DNA of 64,000 nt from Falsibacillus pallidus (GTDB taxonomy: Bacteria > Bacillota > Bacilli > Bacillales > DSM-25281), in the NCBI RefSeq assembly GCF_003350505.1, contig NZ_QQAY01000015.1, positions 1 to 64,000 on the forward strand, written 5' to 3'. Shown here in pieces: positions 34,274 through 42,330 of this stretch; position 1 is the stretch's first letter; each line of letters opens with the position of its first letter. The notes under the pieces are model-generated. The model searched no databases, was not told where the DNA came from, and saw only the letters and a list, made by a program, of their open reading frames with translations. A program made the translations under genes and the position numbers.

Positions 34274-35179
34274 CTAAATTTCGACCCCATTATTCTTCTT
34301 ATATTTTTGATTAAAATATTTGCGGAATCCGTTGCTTAGGAGGGAAAAAGTAAAGATGGTTACTCCTATTGCCAACGCACCAGTAATCGGCATCCATGCA
34401 TGTGCCCAAATATGCTTTGTGATATCCACAAAAAAGATTGGCCAAATATTCGTCGTATTGATGGCTTTATACGATCCCCCTAATTGGGAAACAAATTTCA
34501 CACTGAAAAAGATTTCTACGATACCTAATTGACCAATGAGAAACATAATCCTTCCCAAATCTGAAAAAAACTGAATGATAATATGAGGAATTAAAGGAGG
34601 CAAATAATATTTTTGGATCATTCTAAAATTCGAGTTGCCTCCTACGATACCTGCTTCAATATATGGTTTTCGCGATAGCTGATTCATAAATTGATAAAAA
34701 ATATCCCCCACCCTCCCAACTTCCACAAGGGCAATGACGAACATAAACAGAAGATATCTATTACTGGAAAAACTAATAAAGGGGCTTCCTACTAAAATGA
34801 TAATAAAGAAAATAGGAGGCAAAAATGAAAACACCCGGTTCCAAACAAATAAAATGGTTCGGATGATCCTTGAGTAGAAACTTAGAATACCTAATGGGAT
34901 GGCAAAAATATATCGGAGTACACAAATCCCTAAAACGGTTAGAAGTGTTTCTTTTGCTCCCATCAAGAGTCTGCTTAATAAATCGATGCCATTAAAATCC
35001 GTTCCAATCGGGAATTCTTTAGATGGCGGGAAAGGAGCAATTTCTAACATTCCTTCTGACGATTGCCTCATTAAATGTGGTTTTAAAGACTGGTCAACAA
35101 ACGGCAAATAAGGGGCGAAAATAGAAATCAAGAAAAGAAAAACAAGCAGACTCAAACCCAGCCCTAATGATCTGTTCAT
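34274..35179 (-). CDS. ABC permease, OppC/DppC type
   Basis: 301 residues with six membrane helices. The OppC-type N-terminal segment FPIGTDFNGIDLLSRLLMGA is present. The EAA loop is replaced by YIEAGIVGGNSNFRMIQKYY, still recognisable. It overlaps the preceding permease gene by four bases (ATGA) and the hydrolase gene follows. No ATPase or binding protein is in the operon, so it must borrow these or act in an unusual way. Confidence 0.86.
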   Translation of the reverse strand: MNRSLGLGLSLLVFLFLISIFAPYLPFVDQSLKPHLMRQSSEGMLEIAPFPPSKEFPIGTDFNGIDLLSRLLMGAKETLLTVLGICVLRYIFAIPLGILSFYSRIIRTILFVWNRVFSFLPPIFFIIILVGSPFISFSSNRYLLFMFVIALVEVGRVGDIFYQFMNQLSRKPYIEAGIVGGNSNFRMIQKYYLPPLIPHIIIQFFSDLGRIMFLIGQLGIVEIFFSVKFVSQLGGSYKAINTTNIWPIFFVDITKHIWAHAWMPITGALAIGVTIFTFSLLSNGFRKYFNQKYKKNNGVEI

Positions 35180-36126
35180 CTAGACACCTCCACGTTATGT
35201 GGTGATAGGTGTGTTTTTCCTATTTGTGCAAGAATGTTGGTAAACAATATGATTAAGGTGAAGAATATTGTGTAGCCTACTGCAGAAATCCCATCGATCC
35301 CAACATTAAGACCGATTCGAAAGCTGGATCCATGGAAGACCGCTTGGAATAACCCATACCCAGCACCTTTGAAGTCCGTCAATTTTTCTACAATGAACAA
35401 ATTTGACAGAACATAAAGTGTGACGGTATTGGCGTGAGATAGAATGATAGCCATGGCGTTCTTTAAAATATGTATATAAAGGATTCTAAAGCTGCCAGTA
35501 CCCTTGGATTTTGCCGTCCGGATATAATCATTACCCATCTCATCCTGCAGGCTGGCATTTGTGATATTTGCGATATAAAAAATCGGATAGATCGCTAAAA
35601 ACAGGATACACATCACATAATTCTCAACCTTGTCACTGCCAAAAAGATCTACATGAATGAAAAGTCCCTTATGATAAAGAAACATTAGACCAATCTGAAT
35701 CATGATAATAAAAAATATATCCGGAATCGATAAAAACAGCCAAGTCGTCCCTTTCCCTAAGAAGTTTAATTTCTTATTACTCCACTGAAAATCCAGAATC
35801 CCTTTAATAATTCCAAGTACAAATCCCAAGAACAAAGCAGGAAGGATCAAGAAGGAACTTTTCTTCACTTTATCTCCAATTACAGACATATAGGATCTGC
35901 CAGGACTTTCTTCTCCTAGACCTTTATTTTCTTTAATATAAGAAATAAAAAATTTCATATTCTCCACATGGTGTTTAAAGCTGTAATTGTATTCTGCAGA
36001 TTGAAACTCACCGCTCTCCCCAGCCTTAAAATTGGTATTTACCGGAAGGAACAAAATACTGATAAACAAAAATGTAGAAAAAGCCCATAATACGATTTGA
36101 ATGACCACCTTTGAAAGATAGTTCAC
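35176..36126 (-). CDS. ABC permease, OppB/DppB type
   Basis: 316 residues from a GTG at 36126, chosen because GGGAGGGG lies just before it (the frame is open eight codons more). Six membrane helices. The EAA-like loop is DYIRTAKSKGTGSFRILYIH. The usual N-terminal periplasmic loop of OppB is present but long (about 32-100). It pairs with the OppC-type permease and the alpha/beta hydrolase. A peptide or lipid-like substrate is a guess. Confidence 0.85.
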   Translation of the reverse strand: MNYLSKVVIQIVLWAFSTFLFISILFLPVNTNFKAGESGEFQSAEYNYSFKHHVENMKFFISYIKENKGLGEESPGRSYMSVIGDKVKKSSFLILPALFLGFVLGIIKGILDFQWSNKKLNFLGKGTTWLFLSIPDIFFIIMIQIGLMFLYHKGLFIHVDLFGSDKVENYVMCILFLAIYPIFYIANITNASLQDEMGNDYIRTAKSKGTGSFRILYIHILKNAMAIILSHANTVTLYVLSNLFIVEKLTDFKGAGYGLFQAVFHGSSFRIGLNVGIDGISAVGYTIFFTLIILFTNILAQIGKTHLSPHNVEVSR

Positions 36127-36221
36127 AAAACCCCTCCCATTTTTAGACAATTAGTTGGTATACGTAAATTTTTGGAAAAAGATTCATATTACTTTTTAAA
36201 AATATAGAATTTTTACTGTCA

Positions 36222-36263
36222 TTGACACTATACTGTTAACCGCAGTATACTGTTATCAGCAGT
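36222..36263 (+). promoter_or_regulatory. Promoter with two tandem palindromic operators before padR
   Basis: TTGACA (36222) and TATACT (36246) are 18 bases apart. Two copies of ACTGTTAnCnGCAGT lie at 36232-36246 and 36249-36263, spaced 17 bases, each with ACTG/CAGT arms. They cover the spacer, the -10 and the start region, so a bound repressor would block the promoter. The adjacent PadR protein is the obvious candidate. Confidence 0.75.
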
Positions 36264-36294
36264 TTACATCGATGAATGAATTGGAGGTTTTTTT

Positions 36295-36636
36295 ATGAAA
36301 CATACAGGAAGACATACAGGTGCTTTTCTATTGTTATTTTTAACGGAAGGCGACAGCTACGGCGGGCAGCTTTTGCAGAAATGTGAGGAGGAACTGCCGG
36401 TCAATCCGATCGATAGCGCCATTCTTTATCGCACGCTGAAAAAGTTAGAAAATGAAGGGGCTATTGAGTCTTATGTGGATACCATACATCATGATAAGCC
36501 GGTGAAGATGTACCGGGTCACGGAGGAAGGCAAGAAACAACTCGGGGAATTCCAAAGGGACATTGAGGAGAAAATGAGGAATTTGTCTTTCTTCCTAACG
36601 AAATACAATCATTGGCAGGAGTCCAGTCATGATTAA
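36295..36636 (+). CDS. PadR-family transcriptional repressor
   Basis: 113 residues. A winged-helix PadR protein: TGAFLLLFLTEGDSYGGQLL, then ILYRTLKKLENEGAI and MYRVTEEGKKQLGEF, the typical wing. The C-terminal helix for dimerisation is short. GGAGG precedes the ATG. The stop overlaps the next gene by eight bases, so repressor and permease are produced together and probably control each other via the tandem operators upstream. Confidence 0.88.
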   Translation: MKHTGRHTGAFLLLFLTEGDSYGGQLLQKCEEELPVNPIDSAILYRTLKKLENEGAIESYVDTIHHDKPVKMYRVTEEGKKQLGEFQRDIEEKMRNLSFFLTKYNHWQESSHD

Positions 36637-37111
36637 TGGTGTGATCCTTTATGCGATTGCGCTTGTGCTCTTGAGCATTTCTTATACGAAGGATCGTCAA
36701 AAAACGAAAGGGGCACTCTTAAAAGCATGGAATATGTTTCGCAATGTTCTGCCTGATGTACTGGCCATCATGCTTTTTGTCGGGCTTTCTTTATCGATTT
36801 TGACGCCATCGTTCATTTCTTCGATGGTCGGAGAACAATCTGGGATCATGGGGGTCATTTATTCCAGCTTCATCGGTTCCATTGCACTGATCCCAAGCTT
36901 TGTCGTCTTTCCGCTTGGCGCTGCACTCGTGCACAATGGCGCAGGACTTCCCCAAGTAGCCACTTTGATGTCCACACTAATGGCGGTCGGCATCACTTCC
37001 ATCCCGATGGAGCAAAAAATGTTCGGACGAAGCTTTGCCTACTCCCGCAACGCTTCTGCATTAGTGATGTCCCTTCTCTTCTCTCTGATTGTTTGGGTGG
37101 TGATGACATGA
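36629..37111 (+). CDS. Permease half, DUF318/ArsP-like, N-terminal type
   Basis: 160 residues with about four or five membrane helices. It contains FVGLSLSILTPSFISSMVGE and an internal SIALIPSFVVFPLGAALVHN stretch similar to one half of the DUF318 (YraQ/ArsP) two-part permeases. Pairs with the following gene by a 4-base ATGA overlap. The substrate is unknown; family members are linked to metalloid or organic arsenical efflux in other bacteria. Confidence 0.75.
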   Translation: MINGVILYAIALVLLSISYTKDRQKTKGALLKAWNMFRNVLPDVLAIMLFVGLSLSILTPSFISSMVGEQSGIMGVIYSSFIGSIALIPSFVVFPLGAALVHNGAGLPQVATLMSTLMAVGITSIPMEQKMFGRSFAYSRNASALVMSLLFSLIVWVVMT

Positions 37112-37635
37112 AGGAAATCAAGAAATATCGCTTTTTTATCCTGCTAGTAATAGGGCTGATCGTTTTGACTTTCATTAACAGAGAAATGGGCTGGAAGGCA
37201 TTCCGGCTTACAGGAAACAGCATCGTGAATATGCTGGTGCTGCTTCCTCCTGTTTTAATTTTTGTCGGTTTGCTTGATAAATGGGTCGAGAAAGAGACAC
37301 TGATCAAATATATGGGAAGTGAATCAGGTTTTTACGGCGTACTTTTCTCCCTTCTAATGGGAGTGGTCGCAGCAGGTCCCCTCTATGTGGCCTTTCCGAT
37401 TGCGGCCCTTTTATTGAAAAAAGGAGCAGGCATCCGGTACATCGTGTTTTTCCTCGGTGCCTGGACAACGGCAAAACTCCCAGTGCTAGTATACGAGTTT
37501 TCCTCATTTGGAGCCCGTTTCACTTTGATCCACATCGGATTCGGGCTGGTATTTTTCTATGTGATGGGCCTCATTTTTGAAAAATTCTTTGACCACAGGC
37601 AGCTCGTAAAACTGGATATCACGGAAGAAGCCTAG
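37108..37635 (+). CDS. Permease half, DUF318/ArsP-like, second part
   Basis: 175 residues from the ATG at 37108 (ATGA overlap with the previous gene). Contains WVEKETLIKYMGSESGFYGV and GVVAAGPLYVAFPIAALLLK, the same pattern as the partner (MVGEQSG..., FPLGAALV), so the two genes are homologous halves of one pseudo-symmetric permease. About five membrane helices. Terminator directly downstream. Confidence 0.76.
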   Translation: MKEIKKYRFFILLVIGLIVLTFINREMGWKAFRLTGNSIVNMLVLLPPVLIFVGLLDKWVEKETLIKYMGSESGFYGVLFSLLMGVVAAGPLYVAFPIAALLLKKGAGIRYIVFFLGAWTTAKLPVLVYEFSSFGARFTLIHIGFGLVFFYVMGLIFEKFFDHRQLVKLDITEEA

Positions 37636-37640
37636 AATAT

Positions 37641-37668
37641 AAGGATACAGATGGTCTGTATCCTTTTT
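37641..37668 (+). terminator. Terminator of the padR operon
   Basis: AAGGATACAGA and TCTGTATCCTT form an 11-bp perfect stem with a three-base loop, then TTT. Confidence 0.93.
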
Positions 37669-37757
37669 CCCATTTTGAAATTTTTTTAGTTTACGTGATT
37701 AAAAGTCTGAAAATTTGGGAATGATAGAGTTAACAAACCAAACAGGAGGAATTCAAA

Positions 37758-37874
37758 ATGCTAAACACTAACTCTCTTACAATTACTGATTTTATTTCCG
37801 AGGAACAGTTTGATTTAAACAGCTATCTTTCTCAATTGGTTCATACGGAAGAGATTGCAGCCGAGGGCGTATAA
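37758..37874 (+). CDS. 38-residue acidic peptide
   Basis: A short gene with a strong ribosome binding site (AGGAGG, seven bases before the ATG). The product starts MLNTNSLTITDFISEEQF and ends HTEEIAAEGV: acidic, no Cys, no signal peptide or membrane helix. It ends four bases before the convergent peptidase E gene. Leader-like composition (small, acidic, ending AAEGV) recalls ribosomal peptide precursors, but no modifying enzyme is nearby. It may be a remnant, a leader or an unrecognised peptide. Confidence 0.5.
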   Translation: MLNTNSLTITDFISEEQFDLNSYLSQLVHTEEIAAEGV

Positions 37875-37878
37875 TTTT

Positions 37879-38490
37879 TTAAGTGATGATTTTCGCAGCC
37901 AGTTTTTCATTTTTAAAATGAAGATTTTCGTTGTCTTCCAGACGATAGAACGTACTGATATTTGTTTGGACAGCTGCCCAATTGTCAAATTCAATTCGAC
38001 GCTTTAAATCATTGTAATGCGGACAAAAACTGCCTGTTAAAAAACCTAATCCCGGGAATTCTTCATATTTGTCTTCTTCATTCTCGCTATAGCACGTTTC
38101 GAACCAGCACATGGCTCCTGCGCTGATTCCGGCTATTATAATGCCGTTTTGATAGGCATTCCTCAATACTTGATCGAATCCTGTCTTTTTCCAAATTTCA
38201 ACCATAAAGCGCGTATCACCGCCGCCTACATATATGATATCCAAATCATTCACAACCTCTTGAATATTCGGGGATTCAAAGTCCTTTATTGTTAAATGGC
38301 TTGGATTTTCTGATTGAAATGCATGATAAAACGCATCAATATATTCTTGTGCGTCATTGCTTGCTGCTGCAATAAAGGCGATATTCAACGGCCCCTGTTT
38401 CCTGGTGATTTTCACTAAGTACTCATCGATAAATGAATTTTCTTCTGTTGAGAAGCCGCCGCCTGAAATGGCGAGAATATGTGTGTCCAT
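37879..38490 (-). CDS. Peptidase S51 (peptidase E-like)
   Basis: 203 residues. ILAISGGGFSTEENSFIDEY is the typical start, IIYVGGGDTRFMVEIW holds the GGG-x-T turn and GIIIAGISAGAMCWF contains the Ser nucleophile, with His in FCPHYND. Peptidase E cleaves Asp-x dipeptides in Salmonella; Bacillus relatives are uncharacterised. A cytoplasmic enzyme, monocistronic. Confidence 0.87.
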   Translation of the reverse strand: MDTHILAISGGGFSTEENSFIDEYLVKITRKQGPLNIAFIAAASNDAQEYIDAFYHAFQSENPSHLTIKDFESPNIQEVVNDLDIIYVGGGDTRFMVEIWKKTGFDQVLRNAYQNGIIIAGISAGAMCWFETCYSENEEDKYEEFPGLGFLTGSFCPHYNDLKRRIEFDNWAAVQTNISTFYRLEDNENLHFKNEKLAAKIIT

Positions 38491-38566
38491 TGTTCTTTCC
38501 TACTTTCCTATGTATAGTCCACACCTTAACTTCTACACATTTCATCCAATCCCCTTGTTTTCTATA

Positions 38567-38595
38567 CAAAAAAGCCTCCCCATGTAAGGAAGGCC
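38567..38595 (-). terminator. Terminator of the helicase gene
   Basis: On the minus strand GCCTTCC and GGGGAGGC pair around TTACAT and are followed by TTTTTTG, 33 bases past the helicase stop. Confidence 0.75.
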
Positions 38596-38627
38596 TTCAT
38601 TCTATCAATCTTTTTCATTTTATAAAT

Positions 38628-40814
38628 TTAAACAGGCTCTAGTAGTCCCATTTCCAGACAAGTTGCAATGGATAAAGTTTTCTCCTTGGAAGGGAACTTG
38701 ATCTGCATCGCGTCTCCGTCGATTTCAACAATGGTTCCCGTACCAAATACCCTGTGCTTGACGTCGTTGCCAGCCAAAAGCTCTTCTGCACGTTTGATGG
38801 CATTCGGGTTGTACGGGACGCCTTTCACTTTTCTGACCGGTTCTTTTTCACTTCTTTGACCGATGACTACGCCGCTTCTGACCGAACCTGTTCTTGGTTT
38901 CGGCGGGTCCAAAATGTATTTCACATTTCCTACGAAACGGGATTGTCCGACATTCTTCCCGTCTTTTGTACGATAAGTAATGAGTTCGAGGTCTTTTTTG
39001 GCCCGAGTCATGCCGACATAGAAAAGCCGAGTCGCTTCTTCCATCAGCAATGGATCGTCCAAATCTTCCTGAGCCGGGATGACGCCGTTCACAAGGTCGA
39101 TCATATAGACCCGTTCGAATTCGAGTCCCTTTGAACTGTGAAAAGTGGAAAACGTGACAGCATTCTGCCCTTTTTTCCGCTTGGCGTTTTTAAGGACAGA
39201 TTCGAGATGGCTCAGCCGTTTAGCAAAATCCTCGAGTGACTTGAGATCTGCTGCAATTTCCTCCAGCGTGTTCAAAATGCTAAGGAGATAATCCATGCGG
39301 AATCCGAGATTTTTGCTCATCTTTTCTAATGCTTTCTCATAGCCAAGCTGGTTCCTGATGGTCTGGATGGCAAGCCTCGGCTTCATTTCCTTCATATCCG
39401 CGAAAATCTTCCGGCTTTCCTTCAACGGTTTCATCTGATATTCCTTCAGCGAGGCAAATTTCAATAGGTTATCAAAGACCGACTCCCCGTTCCGGACTTT
39501 CATCAGCTCCTGCATTTGCTGCTTGCTTAAATAAGCGTTGAATTTCAAATGGATTTTCTCCAAAATATCCGGCCGTTTGTCAGTAAAGGCCATGCGCATG
39601 AAATTTTTGACGTCCTCCACCACCCAGTGAGAAAAGAACCGGTTGTCTGCATCCTTCATATAAAAAGGGATGCCAGCCCGGTCAAACTCGTTCATGAGCG
39701 AAATGGATGATGAGTTATTCCGGTATAAAACCGTCGTTTCTCCAAGCTCTTTTATCTTCTTGATTTCCTTGACCAGGTACCCAGCCTGGTCGTTGTAATC
39801 CGAAAGCTCTTTGATTTGGATATCCTGATGCGGCGGATTTTCCGTGAACATATTTTTCTCATAGCGATTTTTGTTCCGCTTGATGAACTGGTTTGCAAGC
39901 GTCACGATGTCTTTTGATGAGCGGTAATTCTGCTCCATAAAAAGGATTTCCGCGTCAGGATAGACTTTTTTGAAATCTAAAAGGTACTGCGGCTCCGCTC
40001 CACGCCAGCTGTAGATCGACTGGTCGTCATCCGCCACTACGCACAGATTTTTGTGTTCCTCCACAAGCTTTTCCATGATGGCATGCTGCACAAGCGAAGT
40101 ATCCTGACTCTCATCCGTCAGCACATAGTCATAGCGCTGCTGGTACTGCCATAGCAGCTGGCGGTCGCTCCCGAGGACATCATTCGCAATCGTCAGCATG
40201 TCATCGAAGTCGACGAGAAGCTTCGTTGGATGGGATCGCTTGAATTTTTCGTATTCCTTCAGGATCCTCTCCGCTTTTGGCACTTCGCATTTCACCGTCG
40301 CCCATTCCTCACGGCCGATCATCTTGTTCTTGATATAGCTGATATATGTCGTCAGCTCTTCCATCTGGCTGTCCGTGATGTTTTCACCAACCAGCGTTTT
40401 GAAGATTTTCCGGATGATGATTTTTTTATGAAGTCCCTGCTCATCCGAAGGCAGATTTCCTTCAATTAGTTCATACGGAGTCCTCGTTTTCCGGAAGTGG
40501 TCCCTCACCACCTCAAAGGCAAAACTGTGGATTGTGGAAAAATCGACAGGCGGCAGTTCAGGGAAAAACCGCTGGAACCGCTCCAGCATATCGGACGCAG
40601 ACGCCCGGCTGAACGTCACCGCTTTTATCCGTGAAGGATCCACTCCCTTCTCCTCAATTAAATACCCAATCCGCATGATGACCGTCGTCGTCTTACCCGA
40701 ACCCGGCGACGCCAATAAAAGAAGCGGCCCTTCCGTCTGAAGCACAGCCTTCCGCTGTACATCATTCAAGGACACGCCCAGTTCACTCTTCTTGCGGCTG
40801 AAAAAATCCTGCAT
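38628..40814 (-). CDS. UvrD/Rep-family superfamily 1 DNA helicase
   Basis: 728 residues from the ATG at 40814, where AAAGGG is eight bases upstream. The frame remains open 90 codons further, but those codons only translate repeat family B and array 4. Motifs: Walker A LLLASPGSGKTTTV, motif II YVLTDESQDTS, motif III DDDQSIYSWRGA, motif IV EQNYRSSKDIV, motif V FSTFHSSKGLEFERVY and motif VI LFYVGMTRAKKDLEL. A C-terminal tail (about 665-728) has the HRVFGTGTIVEIDG fold seen in PcrA-like tails. A 3'-5' helicase for repair or fork restart; it is shorter than PcrA. Confidence 0.93.
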   Translation of the reverse strand: MQDFFSRKKSELGVSLNDVQRKAVLQTEGPLLLLASPGSGKTTTVIMRIGYLIEEKGVDPSRIKAVTFSRASASDMLERFQRFFPELPPVDFSTIHSFAFEVVRDHFRKTRTPYELIEGNLPSDEQGLHKKIIIRKIFKTLVGENITDSQMEELTTYISYIKNKMIGREEWATVKCEVPKAERILKEYEKFKRSHPTKLLVDFDDMLTIANDVLGSDRQLLWQYQQRYDYVLTDESQDTSLVQHAIMEKLVEEHKNLCVVADDDQSIYSWRGAEPQYLLDFKKVYPDAEILFMEQNYRSSKDIVTLANQFIKRNKNRYEKNMFTENPPHQDIQIKELSDYNDQAGYLVKEIKKIKELGETTVLYRNNSSSISLMNEFDRAGIPFYMKDADNRFFSHWVVEDVKNFMRMAFTDKRPDILEKIHLKFNAYLSKQQMQELMKVRNGESVFDNLLKFASLKEYQMKPLKESRKIFADMKEMKPRLAIQTIRNQLGYEKALEKMSKNLGFRMDYLLSILNTLEEIAADLKSLEDFAKRLSHLESVLKNAKRKKGQNAVTFSTFHSSKGLEFERVYMIDLVNGVIPAQEDLDDPLLMEEATRLFYVGMTRAKKDLELITYRTKDGKNVGQSRFVGNVKYILDPPKPRTGSVRSGVVIGQRSEKEPVRKVKGVPYNPNAIKRAEELLAGNDVKHRVFGTGTIVEIDGDAMQIKFPSKEKTLSIATCLEMGLLEPV

Positions 40815-40863
40815 ACAAAAAACCCTTTCGAAACAAATAGTTGGTTTAATTATAACGCAAATG

Positions 40864-40937
40864 TGGGACGTGGGGACAGGTTTACTGTCCCAGGTGAGGT
40901 AGCCGGCGTGGGACGCGGGGACAGGTTTATTGTCCCA
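40864..40937 (+). repeat. 29-bp family B repeat, two tandem copies
   Basis: Copies at 40864-40892 and 40909-40937, both in the same orientation: TGGGACGYGGGGACAGG followed by TTTAYTGTCCCA. Ends are complementary (TGGGAC/GTCCCA). Array 4 follows 38 bases later. Confidence 0.88.
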
Positions 40938-40969
40938 GTCCCTGACGTGGTATGACGCTCCCGGATTCC

Positions 40970-41091
40970 GGCTGGCGCATAAACAGGTGATTCCCGCGCA
41001 TAAAATCCATTTCCAGTTCATAGCAGGAGCGTTTTGGCGCATAAGCCAGGTAAAGTCACGCATAGACAGCCTGTTTTCGTGCATAGCCGGG
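40970..41091 (+). repeat. 21-bp phased GCGCATA array 4 (6 units)
   Basis: Cores start at 40975, 40996, 41016 (GTTCATA), 41037, 41058 (ACGCATA) and 41079 (GTGCATA): spacings 21, 20, 21, 21, 21. Shares a TATGACGCTCC leader and unit order, including the variant GTTCATA third unit, with array 5, so the two are copies of one composite element. It lies upstream of the helicase gene. Confidence 0.9.
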
Positions 41092-41140
41092 GGTGAGAGG
41101 GCAAAAAGCGGTAACTTTTTAATAATTATGCGGCATTTGC

Positions 41141-41290
41141 TTATCTACTTTCCTTTTTGCCTACGTTAAAACCGATGATGATTCCAATTACCATTGAAAA
41201 GAGTGACTGTGTTCCAAAATCCTTCAGAATGAACCCAAGTACGAACCACGCTGTTGTCGCACCTAGTATCGTTAACAAAAGTGCTTTCAT
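41141..41290 (-). CDS. 49-residue membrane protein
   Basis: Starts MKALLLTILGATTAWFVLGF at 41290, with GGAGG upstream. Two hydrophobic segments (about 3-20 and 28-42) and a charged end GKKESR. Not recognised. Divergent from the next gene. Confidence 0.68.
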   Translation of the reverse strand: MKALLLTILGATTAWFVLGFILKDFGTQSLFSMVIGIIIGFNVGKKESR

Positions 41291-41381
41291 TTTTCCGCCT
41301 CCTATTTGTTTAAGTTTAACAGAAAAGTGATTTACTATAGGAAATTTTTACCTTAAACTAATTAAGAGAAGGAGTGAACTT

Positions 41382-41918
41382 ATGATTAAAAAAGGGACAG
41401 TGCCTATTACCTTTATCATTATTGGTCTAATTGGATGGTTTCTTTATGAAAAGATGACAGCCCTTGATGGGCCTCCTATCGACACTTTTCTTACAGAGAT
41501 TTCCTATAAAGATATCCAGGACAAAATCAACTCAAATGAGAGTGAGATCTTGCAGATTCAAGATGGTAAAGTGAAAGTACGTGAATATGAAAATGCTAAT
41601 CATCAAAATTTCATATCCTATTCTTTTTGGATTGTTAATAAAACAAATCAAACCATATCTTTTAGGGATCGCTATTTTCTAGGAGAAGAGATGCAGCCAT
41701 TTCTTGAAGGAGATAGTGCATTTGGCGCGTCTTCTAAAGATCGTTTCATTACATTGAAGCCCCATGAAAAAACGGGAATTACCGCCCCCATTGACATCAA
41801 AAAATACAACCAACTAGGTTCTGAGGAGCGACGCGTTTTCGATCAATTTAAAAACTTCCTGTACGTTGAATTTGCCTATAAGCATCATAAGCCGGAGTAT
41901 TTAAAGGTGGAACTTTAG
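41382..41918 (+). CDS. Membrane-anchored protein of unknown function
   Basis: 178 residues. One N-terminal membrane helix (about 7-24), then an extracytoplasmic domain of about 150 residues with a beta-rich pattern (YSFWIVNKTNQTISFRDRYF), reminiscent of immunoglobulin-like sandwich proteins, but I do not recognise the family. AGAAGGAG precedes the ATG. A family B repeat begins right after the stop codon. Confidence 0.72.
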   Translation: MIKKGTVPITFIIIGLIGWFLYEKMTALDGPPIDTFLTEISYKDIQDKINSNESEILQIQDGKVKVREYENANHQNFISYSFWIVNKTNQTISFRDRYFLGEEMQPFLEGDSAFGASSKDRFITLKPHEKTGITAPIDIKKYNQLGSEERRVFDQFKNFLYVEFAYKHHKPEYLKVEL

Positions 41919-41946
41919 GTACATGGGGACAGGTTTTTCGTCCCCC
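41919..41946 (+). repeat. 29-bp family B repeat, degenerate copy
   Basis: ACATGGGGACAGGTTTTTCG and TCCCC, lacking the first TGGG arm. It abuts the stop codon of the preceding gene. The facing reverse-oriented copy is at 42229. Confidence 0.75.
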
Positions 41947-42228
41947 CATACTTTCGGGTAAACTCAAGGATGGAGGGGCATTTCGGCTTGGCACCACTTC
42001 CACTTTGACTCTCTAGCTTTTCCAAAGAGTCATTCTGCCTCAATTCTATCTCTAATTTAATCCTCCGCCTGACTCGAATAGTTGAATTTCTCCACTAATC
42101 TGTCTCACCCTCTCTACAAAATTGACCCTCAATTTCTACTTTCTTGCCTTTTTTCGCTCATAGCCCATATGCATCGTATGCCAAGGAGGCTGAAATGCCC
42201 TTTCTCACTGAGACAATCGTAAAGTTTT

Positions 42229-42257
42229 TGGGACGCGGAACCTGTCCCCGCGTCCCA
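42229..42257 (-). repeat. 29-bp family B repeat, reverse orientation
   Basis: TGGGACGCGGAACCTGTCCC and CGCGTCCCA. The remainder of the 41919-42330 gap is AT-rich and holds no supported open frame. Confidence 0.85.
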
Positions 42258-42330
42258 CAGAATGCTATGATGGGTTAATGATCCTCTTCCTTTAGGGGCA
42301 AACAATTTGAATGCAAGCAGGTGCACTTAT

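Noticed and set aside
34274-36126. A complete oligopeptide ABC transporter
   Set aside because: Only the two permeases are present; there is no binding protein, no OppD/F-type ATPase.
40815-41084. 90-residue N-terminal extension of the helicase
   Set aside because: It translates family B repeats and array 4; the ATG at 40814 has a ribosome binding site and the family N-terminus follows directly.
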